Below are positions 23,990 through 32,343 of a stretch of 54,215 nucleotides of DNA, piece by piece (the first letter of the stretch is position 1; the number at the start of each line of letters is the position of its first letter). The notes beneath the pieces are model-generated. The model was not told where the DNA came from. It saw nothing but the letters and a program-made list of their open reading frames with translations, and made no database searches. Where the stretch lies: positions 1 to 54,215 of the forward strand of contig CACWGK010000006.1 of NCBI GenBank assembly GCA_902760415.1, written 5' to 3'. The translations under genes were made by a program, and so were the position numbers. This DNA comes from an uncultured Lachnospiraceae bacterium. Its GTDB lineage: Bacteria; Bacillota; Clostridia; Lachnospirales; Lachnospiraceae.

Positions 23990-25537
23990 ATGAGTAATGA
24001 AAAACGTGGTACCTGGGGATCTCGTTCCCAGTTTATCCTAGCATCGATTGGATCTGCAGTAGGACTTGGAAATGCGTGGCGATTTCCTGGACTCGCTGCT
24101 AAGCATGGTGGCGGAGCATTCCTTATGGTTTATCTGCTGGTAATGCTTGTTATAGGTATTCCATTTCTTATGATGGAAATATCTATAGGACGTAAGATGC
24201 ATAGAGGTGTACCTGGTACGCTTCGTGCTATAAAGAAGCCGACAGAACCTATAGGTTGGTTTGCTGTATCAAATGCTTTTGTTATTTCTACATACTATGC
24301 TGTTGTATTTGCATGGGTTATCATGATGGCATTTGCTAGTTACAAGTTTGCTGGTTTAACTGGTGATTCAGAAGCTGCTTCTGGAATATGGGCAACTATG
24401 ATCAAGACAACAGGAACAACATCTGGTTATGGAACTATCTCATTACCAGTACTTGGATGTCTTGTTATAGCGTGGGTACTTATATATGCTTGTATCCGAA
24501 ATGGTACAGGTACAGTTGGAAAGGTTGTTAAATATACAGTATTTCTTCCAATAATTTGTCTTGTAATCCTTGCTGCTAAGGGTATATTTATGCCAGGTGC
24601 GATGGCTGGACTTACAAAGTTCTTCATACCTGACTTCACATCTCTTGCAAGTGCTGAAATCTGGATTGATGCTATAGGACAGGTATTCTATTCTCTATCT
24701 ATTATGATGGCTATCATGGTAGCATATGGTTCATTCCTGAGTGAGGATAGTAATGTAGCAACGGATTGTATCATAATTGCATTTTCTGACTTCGCTATTA
24801 GCGTACTGTCAGGTATAGTTCTATTCACAACCATGAGCGGTACAGGTCAGTTAGATAACATGACTGCTTCAGGTATAGGAACAGCATTTATTGTATATCC
24901 ACAGTCTATCGTACTGTTAACAAAGAGCGGTGTTGCAAATGCAATCTTTGCCTTTGTATTCTACTTCTGTCTGTGTACACTTGCTATAGATAGTGCTTTC
25001 TCAATTATTGAAGGTGTATCTACTGCAATATCAGATAAGTTTAAGCTGTCACATAAGAAGACAACTCTTGTTCTATGTATAGTAGCAAGTATTATCTCGC
25101 TTTGGTTTATCACAGGTGCAGGTCTTGCTTGGCTAGATATTGTAGATAATTGGTGTAATGCATTTAGCCTTATCCTTGTTGGTATCCTTGAGGCTATCAC
25201 TATAGGATGGTTATTTGATCCACATAAGGTACTTAAGGAAGTAAACCGTAACACAGTTGGATTTAAGATGCCAGCTTGGTGGTTTGTAATCTCAATCAAG
25301 TTCCTTGCACCACTTACACTTACAGGATTCTTTATCTGGAATCTTGTATCACTCTTTAAGTCAGGTGGTATCTATGGAGCAGCAGATGGTTATTCTCTAG
25401 CTTCAAATATCATCGGAGGATGGCTTGTTCTTATTCTCTGCATCATCAGTGGCTTCATCGTAAAGATAGTAGAGAAGTCTTTAGAAAAGAAAGGCTATAA
25501 GCCAGACGAAGATGTATGGGAAGATACAGCTGAGTAA
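23990..25537 (+). CDS. Neurotransmitter:sodium symporter (NSS/SNF) family transporter
   Basis: 515 residues. The N-terminal signature GSAVGLGNAWRFPGLAAKHG is the NSS Na+/substrate site of TM1, and 11-12 membrane segments follow. The family (LeuT/MhsT type) imports amino acids with Na+; the unwound TM6 region is present around LSGIVLFTTMSGTG-type sequence. The specific amino acid cannot be read. The ribosome binding site is AGAGAGGGAG. A strong terminator follows. It lies between the ABC genes and the C45 lipoprotein but has its own leader and no shared operator, so its link to the cassette may be only positional. Confidence 0.93.
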   Translation: MSNEKRGTWGSRSQFILASIGSAVGLGNAWRFPGLAAKHGGGAFLMVYLLVMLVIGIPFLMMEISIGRKMHRGVPGTLRAIKKPTEPIGWFAVSNAFVISTYYAVVFAWVIMMAFASYKFAGLTGDSEAASGIWATMIKTTGTTSGYGTISLPVLGCLVIAWVLIYACIRNGTGTVGKVVKYTVFLPIICLVILAAKGIFMPGAMAGLTKFFIPDFTSLASAEIWIDAIGQVFYSLSIMMAIMVAYGSFLSEDSNVATDCIIIAFSDFAISVLSGIVLFTTMSGTGQLDNMTASGIGTAFIVYPQSIVLLTKSGVANAIFAFVFYFCLCTLAIDSAFSIIEGVSTAISDKFKLSHKKTTLVLCIVASIISLWFITGAGLAWLDIVDNWCNAFSLILVGILEAITIGWLFDPHKVLKEVNRNTVGFKMPAWWFVISIKFLAPLTLTGFFIWNLVSLFKSGGIYGAADGYSLASNIIGGWLVLILCIISGFIVKIVEKSLEKKGYKPDEDVWEDTAE

Positions 25538-25574
25538 ACTCAGGTACAGTATAGATTAATATATGAAATGAAGA

Positions 25575-25612
25575 AGCTCTTTGGAGGATAATACTCCGGA
25601 GAGCTTTTTTTG
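25575..25612 (+). terminator. Intrinsic terminator after the Na+ symporter
   Basis: AGCTCTTTGGAG (25575-25586) pairs with CTCCGGAGAGCT (25594-25605) with two G-T pairs, followed by a T-run. Confidence 0.92.
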
Positions 25613-25616
25613 TAGC

Positions 25617-25650
25617 TTTAAAGACTTTTTAAAAACTGCTGTATTATACT
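25617..25650 (+). promoter_or_regulatory. Response-regulator operator/promoter, site 2 of 3
   Basis: TTTAAAG (25617-25623) and TTTTTAAAA (25626-25634), exactly 10 nt, then TATACT (25645-25650). The geometry is identical to site 1 and site 3. It drives the C45 lipoprotein at 25690. Confidence 0.75.
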
Positions 25651-25689
25651 GTCTTTAGAATACAGAAATATGATAAGAGGAAATGAAAT

Positions 25690-27138
25690 ATGAAGAATAA
25701 AGAATTAATAAGACGAATGTCAGCAGTAGCGCTTTCGGTTTTACTCGGAGCAACTGCAACTGGATGTGGTGAGAAGGCAACTTATGATGATTTCAACTTC
25801 CCACAGAGTTCTGAGTCTAGTCTTGCTGCAGTGTCGAATACTTATGTAGATAATCCAATAAAGTTTGAGGACGCGGGTACGCTAGACAAGGAGCTTGGAA
25901 CATATACATCAAAGGACAAGGCATGCACTATAAAGAAGATGGAACATTACTATGATGTTACTCTGGATTATGAGAACCATACTCCTGAAGAGGTTGGAAC
26001 AGCATATGCTGAAATGATAATGGAAGTGTATCCCGATATTCATGAGTCGATAGAACCGTATATCTACGAGAATATATATGCAGGTTTTCCTGCCCTTGTT
26101 GATGATTATGATCCTGTATGGGAGAGAATATCTACTCTGGCAAAAGTAGTGGAAGAAGATGATAAGTTGAGTGATTATTGGAAGGAATTAAATGCGTATG
26201 CTGAGACTCTTTCTGGTGGTGTTCATGGATATGCTCAGGACGGAACTATAAGCTATGAAGAAGCGGTAACATTTTGCTTTATTCCGGAAGCACTCAGGGG
26301 AACTGCCTGCTCAGCGCTTTCACTTTGGGGGAGTAAGACAGAGTCTGGTGACAGGATAACGAGCCGTCTTCTGGATTGGAGACTAGGAAGTGACAATCAG
26401 ATGTGTAAGCTGCATGCTATAATACATGCAAAGAAGGGCGAACATTCATACACGGGAATATCCTTTCTTGGTTTTGAAAGTATAGTATCAGCTATAAATG
26501 ATGATGGAGTATTTGCTGCTATCCTCGATGTTGGAAGTCAAAATGAGACTTATGTATATAAAGATAGAAAATGTTATACATATGATCTTCGCTATGCACT
26601 TGAAGAGTATGATACAGCAAAAGAAGTCGGAGACTTTATGGTAGATAACAGTGCAAATTATACATGGAGTCACAATCTAATAATCACTGATAAGGATTCT
26701 AGCTACTGTGCAGAGGATGCGGTTAGTCAGCTGCAAGATAAGGGGAAGGGCTACTCGATACTTCGTGATAATGAGACGCCACTTTTAAGTGGTGTTACAT
26801 GGGATAATCCTGATAGCCTATGTGTAGTAAATACATTTGTTTCTAAAGGTAATCAAGATGATTTCTTTCCAGATTATAATGCAGTAAGATGGAATAAATA
26901 TAATGAATGGGTTTCTGGAGAGGATAAGTTCACGGTTGGCGAACTTAAAACTGTACTTTGTCAGGAAAAAGTATCTCAGGGACAGGTTAATGGTGAAGCA
27001 AAGGTAGAAAATGTTAGAAATATGGGAACTTCGCAGATGATTATAGTTGATTATCATACTGGTAGAATACAGGTTGCCTTTACACCTGAAACGGGTCCAA
27101 CGGATGATGTGGTTTTTACAGATGTAGGAGAGTATTAA
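25690..27138 (+). CDS. Lipoprotein with C45-type Ntn-hydrolase domain
   Basis: 482 residues. A lipoprotein signal ends at a lipobox-like TATGC (Cys26). After a ~180-residue segment comes GTACSALSLWGSK, whose Cys207 is the predicted N-terminal nucleophile, followed by ITSRLLDW. This is the pattern of the C45 acyl-CoA:6-aminopenicillanate acyltransferase/choloylglycine-like Ntn hydrolases. These self-cleave before the Cys, so residues ~27-206 would be a pro-segment or alpha chain. The reaction is probably amide-bond hydrolysis or acyl transfer on the outer membrane face; the substrate is unknown. It is paralogous to 52760, where the gene directly follows an ABC ATPase. It is controlled by the operator at 25617-25650. 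Confidence 0.82.
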   Translation: MKNKELIRRMSAVALSVLLGATATGCGEKATYDDFNFPQSSESSLAAVSNTYVDNPIKFEDAGTLDKELGTYTSKDKACTIKKMEHYYDVTLDYENHTPEEVGTAYAEMIMEVYPDIHESIEPYIYENIYAGFPALVDDYDPVWERISTLAKVVEEDDKLSDYWKELNAYAETLSGGVHGYAQDGTISYEEAVTFCFIPEALRGTACSALSLWGSKTESGDRITSRLLDWRLGSDNQMCKLHAIIHAKKGEHSYTGISFLGFESIVSAINDDGVFAAILDVGSQNETYVYKDRKCYTYDLRYALEEYDTAKEVGDFMVDNSANYTWSHNLIITDKDSSYCAEDAVSQLQDKGKGYSILRDNETPLLSGVTWDNPDSLCVVNTFVSKGNQDDFFPDYNAVRWNKYNEWVSGEDKFTVGELKTVLCQEKVSQGQVNGEAKVENVRNMGTSQMIIVDYHTGRIQVAFTPETGPTDDVVFTDVGEY

Positions 27139-27140
27139 AA

Positions 27141-27176
27141 AAATATCCCGGAGAGCTGATGCTCTCTGGGATATTT
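27141..27176. terminator. Bidirectional terminator between convergent genes
   Basis: AAATATCCC-G-GAGAGC (27141-27156) pairs with GCTCTC-T-GGGATATTT (27161-27176), loop TGAT. It has an A-run on the left and T-rich sequence on the right, so it serves the C45 gene and the phosphoketolase gene. Confidence 0.9.
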
Positions 27177-27205
27177 TATATGGGATATGATTCCCTATTA
27201 GGTAC

Positions 27206-29572
27206 TTATTTAAGTCCTGACCACTTCCACTCAGCAACTTCTGGCATATCGATACCTACATCGTGGATATATGTCTTATGCTCAACGAGCTTATCCTTCA
27301 TCTTCTGAACAAGGAATGCACCCTTGTTACCAAGTGATGGGATGTTGTTGATCATAGCGATTACAAGGTTGAAACGGTCAATCTTGTTCTGAACTCTCAT
27401 ATCGAATGGAGTTGTGATTGTACCTTCTTCATGATAACCATGAACATGGATGTTGTGGTTATGTCTTGTATATGTAAGCTCGTGGATAAGTGTTGGATAT
27501 CCGTGGAATGCGAAGATGATTGGCTTATCCTTTGTGAAGATTGTATCATAATCTACATCTGAAAGTCCGTGTGGATGTCTATCCTTTGGCTCAAGTCTCA
27601 TAAGGTCAACAACGTTTACGAAACGAACCTTAACATCTGGCATTTCCTTATGCATGATATCAACAGCAGCAAGTGCCTCAAGTGTAGGTGTATCACCACA
27701 ACAAGCAAGTACTACGTCTGGATCATCACCATTATCTGATGAAGCCCAATCCCAGATACCGATACCCTGTGTACAATGCTTAACAGCCTGCTCCATAGTG
27801 AGCCACTGTGGTCTTGGGTGCTTACTTGCAACGATTGCATTTACATAGTTCTTACTCTTCAGACAGTGATCCATAGTTGAGAGTAAGCAGTTAGCATCTG
27901 GTGGAAGATAGATTCTAACCACGTCTGCCTTCTTGTTAGAGATATGATCTAAGAATCCTGGATCCTGATGTGTGAATCCGTTGTGATCCTGCTGCCATAC
28001 GTTTGATGTAAGAAGAAGGTTAAGTGATGAGATAGGTCTTCTCCAAGGAAGTCCGTTACATACCTTAAGCCACTTAGCATGCTGAGCAGCCATAGAATCT
28101 ATAATACGGATAAATGCTTCGTAACTAGCGAAGAAACCATGTCTACCTGTAAGGATATATCCTTCAAGCCATCCTTCGCACATATGCTCTGAAAGCATTG
28201 AGTCCATAACACGACCATCTGCTGCAAGGAACTGATCTGTTCCCTCTTCGATTGGGTTGTTCCAATCACGGTTTGTTACTTCAAATACCTTGTTGAGACG
28301 GTTTGACATTGTCTCATCAGGTCCAAATATACGGAAGTTCTTCTGATCATCGTTAAGCTTGAATACGTCTCTGATGTATCCACCAAGCTCGATCATATCC
28401 TGCTTCTCAACTGTACCAGGTTCTGGTACATCAACAGCATAGTCACGGAAATCAGGAAGTCTAAGGTCATGAAGAAGCTTACCACCATTTGCGTGTGGGT
28501 TAGAAGCGATTCTTCTGTCACCCTTTGGAGCGAGCTCCTTAAGTTCTGGGATAAGAGCACCGTTCTCATCGAAAAGCTCTTCTGCATGATAGCTCTCAAG
28601 CCAATCCTGGAGAATCTGCATATGCTCAGGCTTATCCATCATTACAGGTACCTGGTGTGCCTGGAATGAGCCTTCGATCTTGTTACCGTCTACTACCTTT
28701 GGTCCTGTCCATCCCTTTGGTGTACGAAGAACGATCATTGGCCATACAGGTCTTGTTGGATCGTTGTTCTCTCTAGCATTCTTCTGGATAGCCTTGATCT
28801 CATCAACAACTATGTCAAGAGTCTCAGCCATCTTCTTGTGCATTTCCTTAGGATCTGAACCTTCTACGAAGTAAGGCTTCCAACCATTACCCTTGAAGAA
28901 TGCTTCAAGCTCTTCATGTGAAAGACGAGAAAGAATAGTAGGGTTAGAAATCTTGAATCCGTTAAGGTGAAGGATAGGAAGAACTGCACCATCAGATACA
29001 GGATTAAGGAACTTATTTGACTGCCATGAAGTAGCAAGAGGGCCTGTCTCAGCCTCACCATCACCAACTACACATGCAGCTATAAGCTCTGGATTATCAA
29101 ATACTGCACCGAAAGCATGAGCGATTGAATAACCAAGCTCACCACCTTCGTGGATTGAACCAGGAGTCTCAGGAGCAACGTGGCTTGAGATACCGCCTGG
29201 GAATGAGAACTGCTTGCAAAGCTTCTGAAGACCATCTAAATCCTCACTGATGTTAGGATAGATTTCGCTGTATGAACCTTCAAGGTAAGCATTTGCTACG
29301 AAGAAGTTTCCACCGTGTCCAGGACCTGAAAGAAGAATCATGTCCTGATCATATTTATTAATAACTCTGTTAAGATGAACATAGATGAAGTTCTGTCCAG
29401 GAACTGTTCCCCAGTGACCAACTATCTTCTTCTTAATGTGCTCCTTCTGGAGCGGTTCGCGGAGAAGTGGATTATCTAGCAGATATAACTGAGCTGCAGC
29501 AAGATAGTTTGTTGCGCGCCAGTAAGCATCCATCTTTTCCAGATACTCATTAGTGATTACGCTATGATCCAT
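27206..29572 (-). CDS. xfp: Phosphoketolase (xylulose-5-P/fructose-6-P)
   Basis: 788 residues, normal length for Xfp. Family signatures are visible: [41 protein letters not shown], and the thiamine-diphosphate-binding [16 protein letters not shown]. The enzyme cleaves xylulose-5-phosphate or fructose-6-phosphate to acetyl phosphate, giving acetate or energy in the phosphoketolase pathway. It is the only minus-strand gene in the 11-40 kb stretch, with stronger codon bias (many CTT, GGT, AAC and AAG codons) than its neighbours, consistent with high expression. It starts at 29572 with GTGAGG upstream. It looks unrelated to the flanking defence genes. Confidence 0.97.
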   Translation of the reverse strand: MDHSVITNEYLEKMDAYWRATNYLAAAQLYLLDNPLLREPLQKEHIKKKIVGHWGTVPGQNFIYVHLNRVINKYDQDMILLSGPGHGGNFFVANAYLEGSYSEIYPNISEDLDGLQKLCKQFSFPGGISSHVAPETPGSIHEGGELGYSIAHAFGAVFDNPELIAACVVGDGEAETGPLATSWQSNKFLNPVSDGAVLPILHLNGFKISNPTILSRLSHEELEAFFKGNGWKPYFVEGSDPKEMHKKMAETLDIVVDEIKAIQKNARENNDPTRPVWPMIVLRTPKGWTGPKVVDGNKIEGSFQAHQVPVMMDKPEHMQILQDWLESYHAEELFDENGALIPELKELAPKGDRRIASNPHANGGKLLHDLRLPDFRDYAVDVPEPGTVEKQDMIELGGYIRDVFKLNDDQKNFRIFGPDETMSNRLNKVFEVTNRDWNNPIEEGTDQFLAADGRVMDSMLSEHMCEGWLEGYILTGRHGFFASYEAFIRIIDSMAAQHAKWLKVCNGLPWRRPISSLNLLLTSNVWQQDHNGFTHQDPGFLDHISNKKADVVRIYLPPDANCLLSTMDHCLKSKNYVNAIVASKHPRPQWLTMEQAVKHCTQGIGIWDWASSDNGDDPDVVLACCGDTPTLEALAAVDIMHKEMPDVKVRFVNVVDLMRLEPKDRHPHGLSDVDYDTIFTKDKPIIFAFHGYPTLIHELTYTRHNHNIHVHGYHEEGTITTPFDMRVQNKIDRFNLVIAMINNIPSLGNKGAFLVQKMKDKLVEHKTYIHDVGIDMPEVAEWKWSGLK

Positions 29573-29588
29573 ATTTTAACCTCACTTT

Positions 29589-29640
29589 GTATAATATTTT
29601 TGGCGGTGCTAATATGGGTGACACCGCACAAATATTATAC
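29589..29640 (-). promoter_or_regulatory. Promoter/leader dyad of the phosphoketolase gene
   Basis: GTATAATATTT (29589-29599) is the perfect inverted complement of AAATATTATAC (29630-29640). Nested inside, GCGGTG (29603-29608) pairs with CACCGC (29622-29627). On the minus strand TATAAT near 29637 can be the -10 box, which leaves a GC-rich hairpin in the 5' leader. It could be a mRNA stabiliser or an operator. Confidence 0.5.
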
Positions 29641-29760
29641 ACAACTATTGAGAAAATGTGAGTGAAAAATATAATTTCGGAACTTTTCACTTATTTCGCT
29701 CATATTTTTATAGATTATAGGTTATTTTGAATAATCGATATGATACATTTCTGTCTTTTG

Positions 29761-29815
29761 TTAAGACTTTTTAATGTCATATTTAAGGACTTTTTAAAAT
29801 GTATTGTTATATAAT
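29761..29815 (+). promoter_or_regulatory. Response-regulator operator/promoter, site 3 of 3 (autoregulation)
   Basis: Two tandem copies of the motif: TTAAGAC-TTTTTAA (29761-29774) and TTTAAGGAC-TTTTTAAAA (29782-29799). Exactly 10 nt then separate it from TATAAT (29810-29815). Spacing is the same as at sites 1 and 2. It lies in the leader of the response regulator gene itself, so positive autoregulation is inferred. Confidence 0.78.
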
Positions 29816-29895
29816 TATGCTGTGATATTAGATGACTTAATATAATTGACTGATATAGGGGGCATATTTATACTGATTTTAAGAAGGAGGATAAC

Positions 29896-30570
29896 ATGAC
29901 TGATATATTAATAATTGAAGATAATGAAGAACTTGGAAGTCTGATATCTGATTTTTTGAGAAGAGAAGGCTGGTCGGTTATACTGAGGGGAAGCGCAGAG
30001 GAAGGTATGGAATACCTGGAGAACGAAGTTGTAAGACTGCTTCTTCTTGATGTTATGCTTCCTGGTAAGGATGGCTTTGAAGCCCTTAGTGAGATAAGAA
30101 AGACCAGAAATATGCCTGTTATGATAATGAGCGCTAAAACTGATGATGAGAGTAAGATACTAGGGGTTGAGATAGGTGCAGATGATTATGTTGAAAAGTC
30201 TGTATCTATACCGGTCCTTACTTCAAAGATAAAAGCCTTGATGCGTCGCAGCTATGATGTAGCAGAGGATAAGCAGATTCTTTCTGCAGGTGAGATTACG
30301 GTTGATGTGGGTGCAAGGACTGTATATAAAAATGAAGAGAAGATAGATATAATGGGTAAGGAGTTTGATCTTCTTGTCTATCTTATGGAGAACCGTGGAA
30401 AGGCGCTTAGAAAAGAGACCATATTTAATGCGGTTTGGGGTGAGTCCTGCTTTAGTGAACTGTCTAGTCTCAGCGTATATGTCAGCTGGCTTCGTGATAA
30501 GATAGAGGATGATCCAAAGAAACCAAAGTATATTAAAACAGTCTACAAGGTTGGATATCAGTTTGGTTAA
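29896..30570 (+). CDS. OmpR-family response regulator
   Basis: 224 residues. The receiver domain has acidic pocket EDN (8-10), phospho-acceptor Asp52 (LLLLDVMLPG), a switch Ser in MIMSAK and Lys in YVEKSVSI, where the usual K-P is K-S. A winged-helix trans_reg_C domain covers ~130-224 (GKEFDLLVYLMEN, then SVYVSWLRDKIED). The ribosome binding site is AAGGAGG. The kinase gene follows after 40 nt. It is preceded by operator site 3 and is the best candidate to bind sites 1-3. Confidence 0.95.
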   Translation: MTDILIIEDNEELGSLISDFLRREGWSVILRGSAEEGMEYLENEVVRLLLLDVMLPGKDGFEALSEIRKTRNMPVMIMSAKTDDESKILGVEIGADDYVEKSVSIPVLTSKIKALMRRSYDVAEDKQILSAGEITVDVGARTVYKNEEKIDIMGKEFDLLVYLMENRGKALRKETIFNAVWGESCFSELSSLSVYVSWLRDKIEDDPKKPKYIKTVYKVGYQFG

Positions 30571-30610
30571 GTGCTTTGGGCGTATATAGTTTTTGGGAGA
30601 TAGATAGTTA

Positions 30611-32023
30611 ATGAAAAAACTATGGAAAAACTTTATACTTCTTTTACTCTTTCTTGCACTAGTGTTAGTTTCTGCAAATGTTATCAGTGCCAGGATATTA
30701 CAGGTTCATAGAAGTGAGAGAGTTGTAGTAACTAATCGCATTACTGATAAGATAGAAAAGCACCTGAATAGTCAGGCGATGACCTCTGATCTCTATCCGT
30801 ATGGGATAGTTCCGAGCCAACTGGCAAATGAAATATTCTATGAGAAGAAGAGTGAATGGACGGCATTGTATGGAGAAGAGGCTTGTCCGGAGGAAGTTAT
30901 AATACATATATTTCCTGGAGGAGACTTTGATGCTGTCGAACCAGAGGGAATGCCGCAATATGATGATTATGCAGATGGCAGCTCTATTATAACTTATCTT
31001 AGTCTTTCTGATATTGGGATTGTTAAAGAGGAATCGGATGGCTCTTCAGAAAGTATTATAGGACTTGTAGAATATCTCTTTAAAGATTATTCGAATCAAT
31101 CAATAGCTTTATTACTAAATGTGATACTTATTGTGGCTGTTGTTGGAGTGTTCTTATATACTCTATGGATAAGCATACGGATATTAGCTCCATTTAATAA
31201 GTTGTCTAAATATCCGGAGAGACTTTCGAAAGGGGAGTTGACCGAAAAGCTTCCTGAGTCTAGAAATAAGTTTTTTGGCAGATATATCTGGGGGATGAAT
31301 ATGCTTTCAGATAAGCTGGAAAATGATAGGGAGACCATAAGAAAGTTTACGGTTGACAGGCAGAAGTTTGTAACAACTATGGTTCATGGAATCAAGACTC
31401 CGACAGCTAGTATCAAGCTTCTTGCTGAAGCTATAGCAACAGGTCTTTATTCACCAGATGGTAAGATAAATGAAAAGGATGCAGAGCTTGCGGAGAAGAT
31501 AAAGAAGAATGCTGGTGAGATAGAGGCGCTTGTTTCCAGCGCTATGGAAGAAGGAACTACAGCTATATTTGATTATGATCCGAAGATAGAAGCATTTTAT
31601 AGAGATAAAATATCTGAATATGTTTTGGAAGAATATACAAATAGGCTTAAGATGAACCGTATACCATTTGAGGTAAAATCGGAAGGTAATCCGCTGATTA
31701 AAAGTGATTTCGATGGTGTCTGTAGGATACTGAGACAGCTTATGGATAATGCGATTAAGTATGGAGATGGAACCGGTATAACACTCAGTTTTGAGAAAAA
31801 TGAAGAGGGACATTTTATAACTGTAGAAAATAAGGGAGTACCGCTTCCGGAGTCTGAAGTATCATTTGTATTTAACAGCTTGTGGAGAGGTTCTAATTCG
31901 ACTGGTGTCAAGGGACATGGAATAGGGCTTTATGAGTCCAGACTTATTGCGCGTAAGCTTGGAGGAGATATAAGGATGAGAGTTCATGACAACTCCACAG
32001 AACTAATATTATTCCTTCCGTAA
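30611..32023 (+). CDS. Sensor histidine kinase
   Basis: 470 residues. Membrane segments at ~8-27 and ~165-186 enclose an extracellular domain of ~135 residues, followed by HAMP-like sequence. The phospho-acceptor is His259 in MVHGIKTPTAS. ATPase motifs are N-box LRQLMDNAIKYGDG, G1/F-box region and G2 GHGIGLYESRLIARKLGG. It is the partner of the upstream regulator. The sizeable extracellular loop argues for direct ligand sensing, unlike short Bce-type kinases. The start ATG 30611 has a weak GGGAGATAG site. Confidence 0.94.
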   Translation: MKKLWKNFILLLLFLALVLVSANVISARILQVHRSERVVVTNRITDKIEKHLNSQAMTSDLYPYGIVPSQLANEIFYEKKSEWTALYGEEACPEEVIIHIFPGGDFDAVEPEGMPQYDDYADGSSIITYLSLSDIGIVKEESDGSSESIIGLVEYLFKDYSNQSIALLLNVILIVAVVGVFLYTLWISIRILAPFNKLSKYPERLSKGELTEKLPESRNKFFGRYIWGMNMLSDKLENDRETIRKFTVDRQKFVTTMVHGIKTPTASIKLLAEAIATGLYSPDGKINEKDAELAEKIKKNAGEIEALVSSAMEEGTTAIFDYDPKIEAFYRDKISEYVLEEYTNRLKMNRIPFEVKSEGNPLIKSDFDGVCRILRQLMDNAIKYGDGTGITLSFEKNEEGHFITVENKGVPLPESEVSFVFNSLWRGSNSTGVKGHGIGLYESRLIARKLGGDIRMRVHDNSTELILFLP

Positions 32024-32043
32024 TTGGAATATGAAATTAGCGC

Positions 32044-32072
32044 TTGCTTTTTATAAGTCGATTTGTTATTCT
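32044..32072 (+). promoter_or_regulatory. Promoter of the ABC-F leader
   Basis: TTGCTT (32044-32049), 17-nt spacer, TATTCT (32067-32072). It would start an RNA near 32079 that carries the leader peptide and attenuator. Confidence 0.5.
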
Positions 32073-32103
32073 ACAAAAGAATTAAGAAATAAGGAGGAGA
32101 CCA

Positions 32104-32127
32104 ATGAGAAAGATTTCTTGCAGATAA
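32104..32127 (+). CDS. Leader peptide of the ABC-F attenuator (MRKISCR)
   Basis: AAGGAGG (32091-32097) lies 6 nt before ATG 32104. Seven codons (MRKISCR) then stop. A strong ribosome binding site on a seven-codon frame ahead of an antibiotic-resistance ABC-F gene is the usual layout for drug-sensing leader peptides. A second possible short frame starts at ATG 32178 (22 codons) without a clear ribosome binding site. Confidence 0.55.
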   Translation: MRKISCR

Positions 32128-32159
32128 TTTACTAAATGTACAGTTTTAGCAAAAGATTT

Positions 32160-32330
32160 TGTGGTGATATTACCGCGATGCTTAACTTTTTTTGTCGTGC
32201 TCGAACTGTGATGCAAGAAATAATTCAAAAGTGGTTTCTGATATAAGATATAGATTAGTCCCAGTCTTTTTAGGGCGCATCTTCGAAGGGTATTATCACC
32301 GCAGGATTATTCCTTGCGGTGATTTTTTTT
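32160..32330 (+). promoter_or_regulatory. Transcription attenuator of the ABC-F gene
   Basis: Terminator: ATCACCGCA (32295-32303) pairs with TTGCGGTGAT (32314-32323), followed by seven further T residues. The same left arm is complementary to TGTGGTGAT (32160-32168), eight Watson-Crick pairs plus one G-T, giving a mutually exclusive antiterminator. Ribosome stalling on the leader peptide would favour readthrough into the gene at 32344. Confidence 0.75.
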
Positions 32331-32343
32331 CGGAGGTGATGCT

